Assembly: GCA_026874595.1 (NCBI GenBank)
Contig: CM049317.1
Location: 78,261,415-78,325,414 of the forward strand
Length of the DNA: 64,000 nt
Direction: 5' to 3'
From: Sipunculus nudus
Lineage: Eukaryota > Annelida > Sipuncula > Golfingiida > Sipunculidae
Positions 61,974 through 64,000 of this stretch are shown here, in pieces. Below the pieces are notes generated by a model. That model made no database searches. It worked only from the letters and a program-made list of their open reading frames with translations, and was not told the origin of the DNA. How positions within the stretch are numbered: the stretch's first letter is position 1; each line of letters begins with the position of its first letter. Made by a program: the position numbers and the translations under genes.

Positions 61974-62650
61974 CCGTCCATTCGCTGGGTTGGCTAGAAT
62001 ACAGACTCAGAAAGTCGGAAAATACGTTTATTTCGCAGGTCACACAACTGAGTCTCCAACAAAGAGACGTTTAGATTCTGTACCAAACAATAACAATATT
62101 AAATAACAGTGCACAAATGGTATACATGCATAATAGAAATAATAATGTTATACTTGGGTTACATGATTTTCTATTAAACAATCTTTCAAAGAGTCTTTGT
62201 GTTTAGAATGTAATTAAGTCCACGACGCAATATGTTCATTGTTCTTTCATCAGTACTCGTACATGAGTTAGCCTTAAGGGTTCAGGTTTGAAACCATAAT
62301 TAAACTTAAACAGAGACTAGATATTACAGTGCATAGCAATAGACTTATAATAATTTAATGGATATAACAATTTATTAAACTCACCCTGTATTAGGAATCT
62401 TTCCTTAGGTAATAGTAACTGTATCGAGCACATACAAGATCGTCACTTGAATGTAAAACAAAGTAGCCAAGGTCAACATGTCACATGACCCAAACCGGCC
62501 TATGGGATCTAACCCGAACGTTGTTTAGGTTTAAACACAAGAACACCCTGTAGGTGGCAGTACCTTAGACCTTTATTAGTGTAATAAAGAATACCCAGAT
62601 GACAGTTCTGCAGTTAGGAAATTATATGAATATCATTACAACGGTAAAAC
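61969..62650. mobile_element. Possible LTR or terminal-repeat element between TA tracts
   Basis: Starts TGTTGCCGTCCATTCGC at the end of a (TA)n tract. The right side ends ATTACAACGGTAAAACA just before a CA/TA tract; ACGGTAAAACA is roughly the complement of TGTTGCCGT. AATAAAG is present at 62584. No coding region. The assignment is weak. Confidence 0.25.
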
Positions 62651-62666
62651 ACACACACACACACTT

Positions 62667-62725
<59 letters not shown>
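62647..62725. repeat. (CA)n(TA)n microsatellite
   Basis: CA run followed by about 55 bp of TA. Confidence 0.95.
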
Positions 62726-62727
<2 letters not shown>

Positions 62728-62898
62728 CGGAACCTAATATCATCAGATCACGTTGTGTATCTAGGGTTCAACCAATGCGTATTAAACCGAGCCTGCACCA
62801 TCCGTGGCACACAAACAAAATGCCAACAACACATGGAACATCCGTGTGCACAATAAAACAATCATCTGTAAGACCGCTGCACACAATAAAAAGGGGCA

Positions 62899-62899
<1 letters not shown>

Positions 62900-62981
<82 letters not shown>
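62900..62981. repeat. (TA)n microsatellite
   Basis: About 80 bp of pure TA. Confidence 0.97.
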
Positions 62982-62984
<3 letters not shown>

Positions 62985-64000
62985 GTGAATGTATATGTAT
63001 TAGGTATCCACTCAGGATGAAGACCAATCTTACATATGGATAATAGTCTTCAGTGTAAAATTTCTTATATTACTATTACTCGTCCAATACCATCTTTAAC
63101 CACAATTCTTTAGTATATATCAAACTATAACAAGTAAAATAGTGCTTAAACTATATCATGGCTCTCGTAAAGTGATGCTACTACGTAAGATTCAATGCAA
63201 TCATTGTTTTACTAACCATTATATATATTATTCATGTAATTAAGAATAATTATATAATGAAACCTGCAGCTTGAGGCGTTTTAGATATTGATGTAACCTG
63301 CTCGCTAAAGTACTTATATTAGATATATTGTAGGCCTACTGAAAGGTCATTGCCCGGAATTTCTACTAAATGTTTCCCTTCACCAGGAGGGTCAAGCTTT
63401 TTTGGACAGTCATCTTCTTCATTGCCATGCACAGTATAAACATATATACTACATATCCATCATAATGAGGATGTAGTGAAGACAATTTTAAAGTTTTATC
63501 ATATGCTGTGTGGAAGGGTTCCTGTGTGGCATTCTAAAACTACCTGAAGCCTTAAGTAAAATGAAGATTAATTCACACACTAATTGATATTATAGAATCC
63601 TTTAGTGGGCGAGACGTTGTCAAATTTTGCTTCTCTGTGTTATTCATAGTTTTACTTGCTTCAAGTTCGTATTAGATGTACCTTGCCTTTTGACTTTTAT
63701 TGGTCTATTTATTCTAGGATACACTTGCTTCATATCAATTTGTGCCTCCGTCCAAAAATTTAACTACATTTACTACGATACGTCCACATTCTGACCTCTA
63801 TGATACATCAATATCAATCTGTGCCTCAGTAAAAACACTTTCACTTCTACGATACCTCCACCTGCAAGACAAATACATGATACACCACCTCTAAATCTCC
63901 GTTCAACGATACGTCCATCAGTTCTGACATAAACTGGTTATAACACACAGGACAGAAAAAGAGTCAGTATGTTTCATATTCTTTTTTATTTGTAAAAATT
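62982..64000. other. No gene seen; weak CTACGATACGTCCAC repeats
   Basis: AT-rich sequence. From about 63,700 a degenerate motif (TACGATACGTCCAC, TACGATACCTCCAC, AACGATACGTCCAT) recurs with irregular spacing, probably the start of another minisatellite. Confidence 0.45.

Overview
The window looks like an AT-rich invertebrate animal genome, most likely a mollusc and plausibly a bivalve. The reasons are phase-1 introns with GT..AG borders, tandemly duplicated C-type lectin-like (CTLD) receptor genes, a jockey/CR1-like reverse transcriptase, pogo-like MITEs, very long (TA)n tracts and many minisatellites. No rRNA gene, intact tRNA gene, CRISPR array or bacterial operon was seen. All gene models were assembled by eye from splice sites and reading phase.

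Layout. 0-8 kb: a 23-bp minisatellite, a pogo/Tigger-like MITE, and remains of two CTLD gene copies: pseudo-exons at 4.15 and 4.5 kb, then a signal-peptide-like exon at 5.75 kb and a well-formed CTLD half-exon at 6.9 kb. 8.5-31.8 kb: CTLD gene 1 on the + strand, seven exons encoding a predicted 487-residue type I receptor (signal peptide, two CTLDs, one membrane helix, 183-residue cytoplasmic tail with two YENM motifs and two CxxC pairs). Its first intron of about 18.9 kb is almost filled by one array of about 228 copies of a 79-bp unit, inside which a 3,776-bp higher-order repeat (48 monomers) runs for about 2.8 periods. 30.5-32.8 kb: a 37-bp minisatellite that multiplies the exon 6 splice donor, and a second array that begins across the stop codon and fills the 3' UTR.

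33.5-44.5 kb: two fields of degenerate repeats. The first has about 280-bp units, each with two copies of a GGTGGCGCCACC palindrome. The second has units of roughly 330 bp carrying a CTCF-like core, all in one orientation, plus clustered AGGTCA half-sites. 44.5-46.2 kb: a 5'-truncated non-LTR reverse transcriptase and a possible solo LTR. 48.7-51.9 kb: CTLD gene 2, + strand, with the same exon plan as gene 1 (two CTLDs, stalk, membrane exon, possible tail exon) but with two exons that each look one base short. 52.8-64 kb: possible solo LTR, MITEs, a 25-bp minisatellite of about 2 kb, (TA)n tracts and two small unassigned candidate coding pieces.

How it fits together. The two genes and the upstream remains look like a local family of membrane CTLD immune-type receptors made by tandem duplication. 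The usual Ca2+/sugar-binding EPN/QPD and WND motifs are missing, so protein ligands are more likely than sugars. The tails carry tyrosine motifs of signalling receptors. Several tandem repeats in gene 1 start exactly at exon edges.
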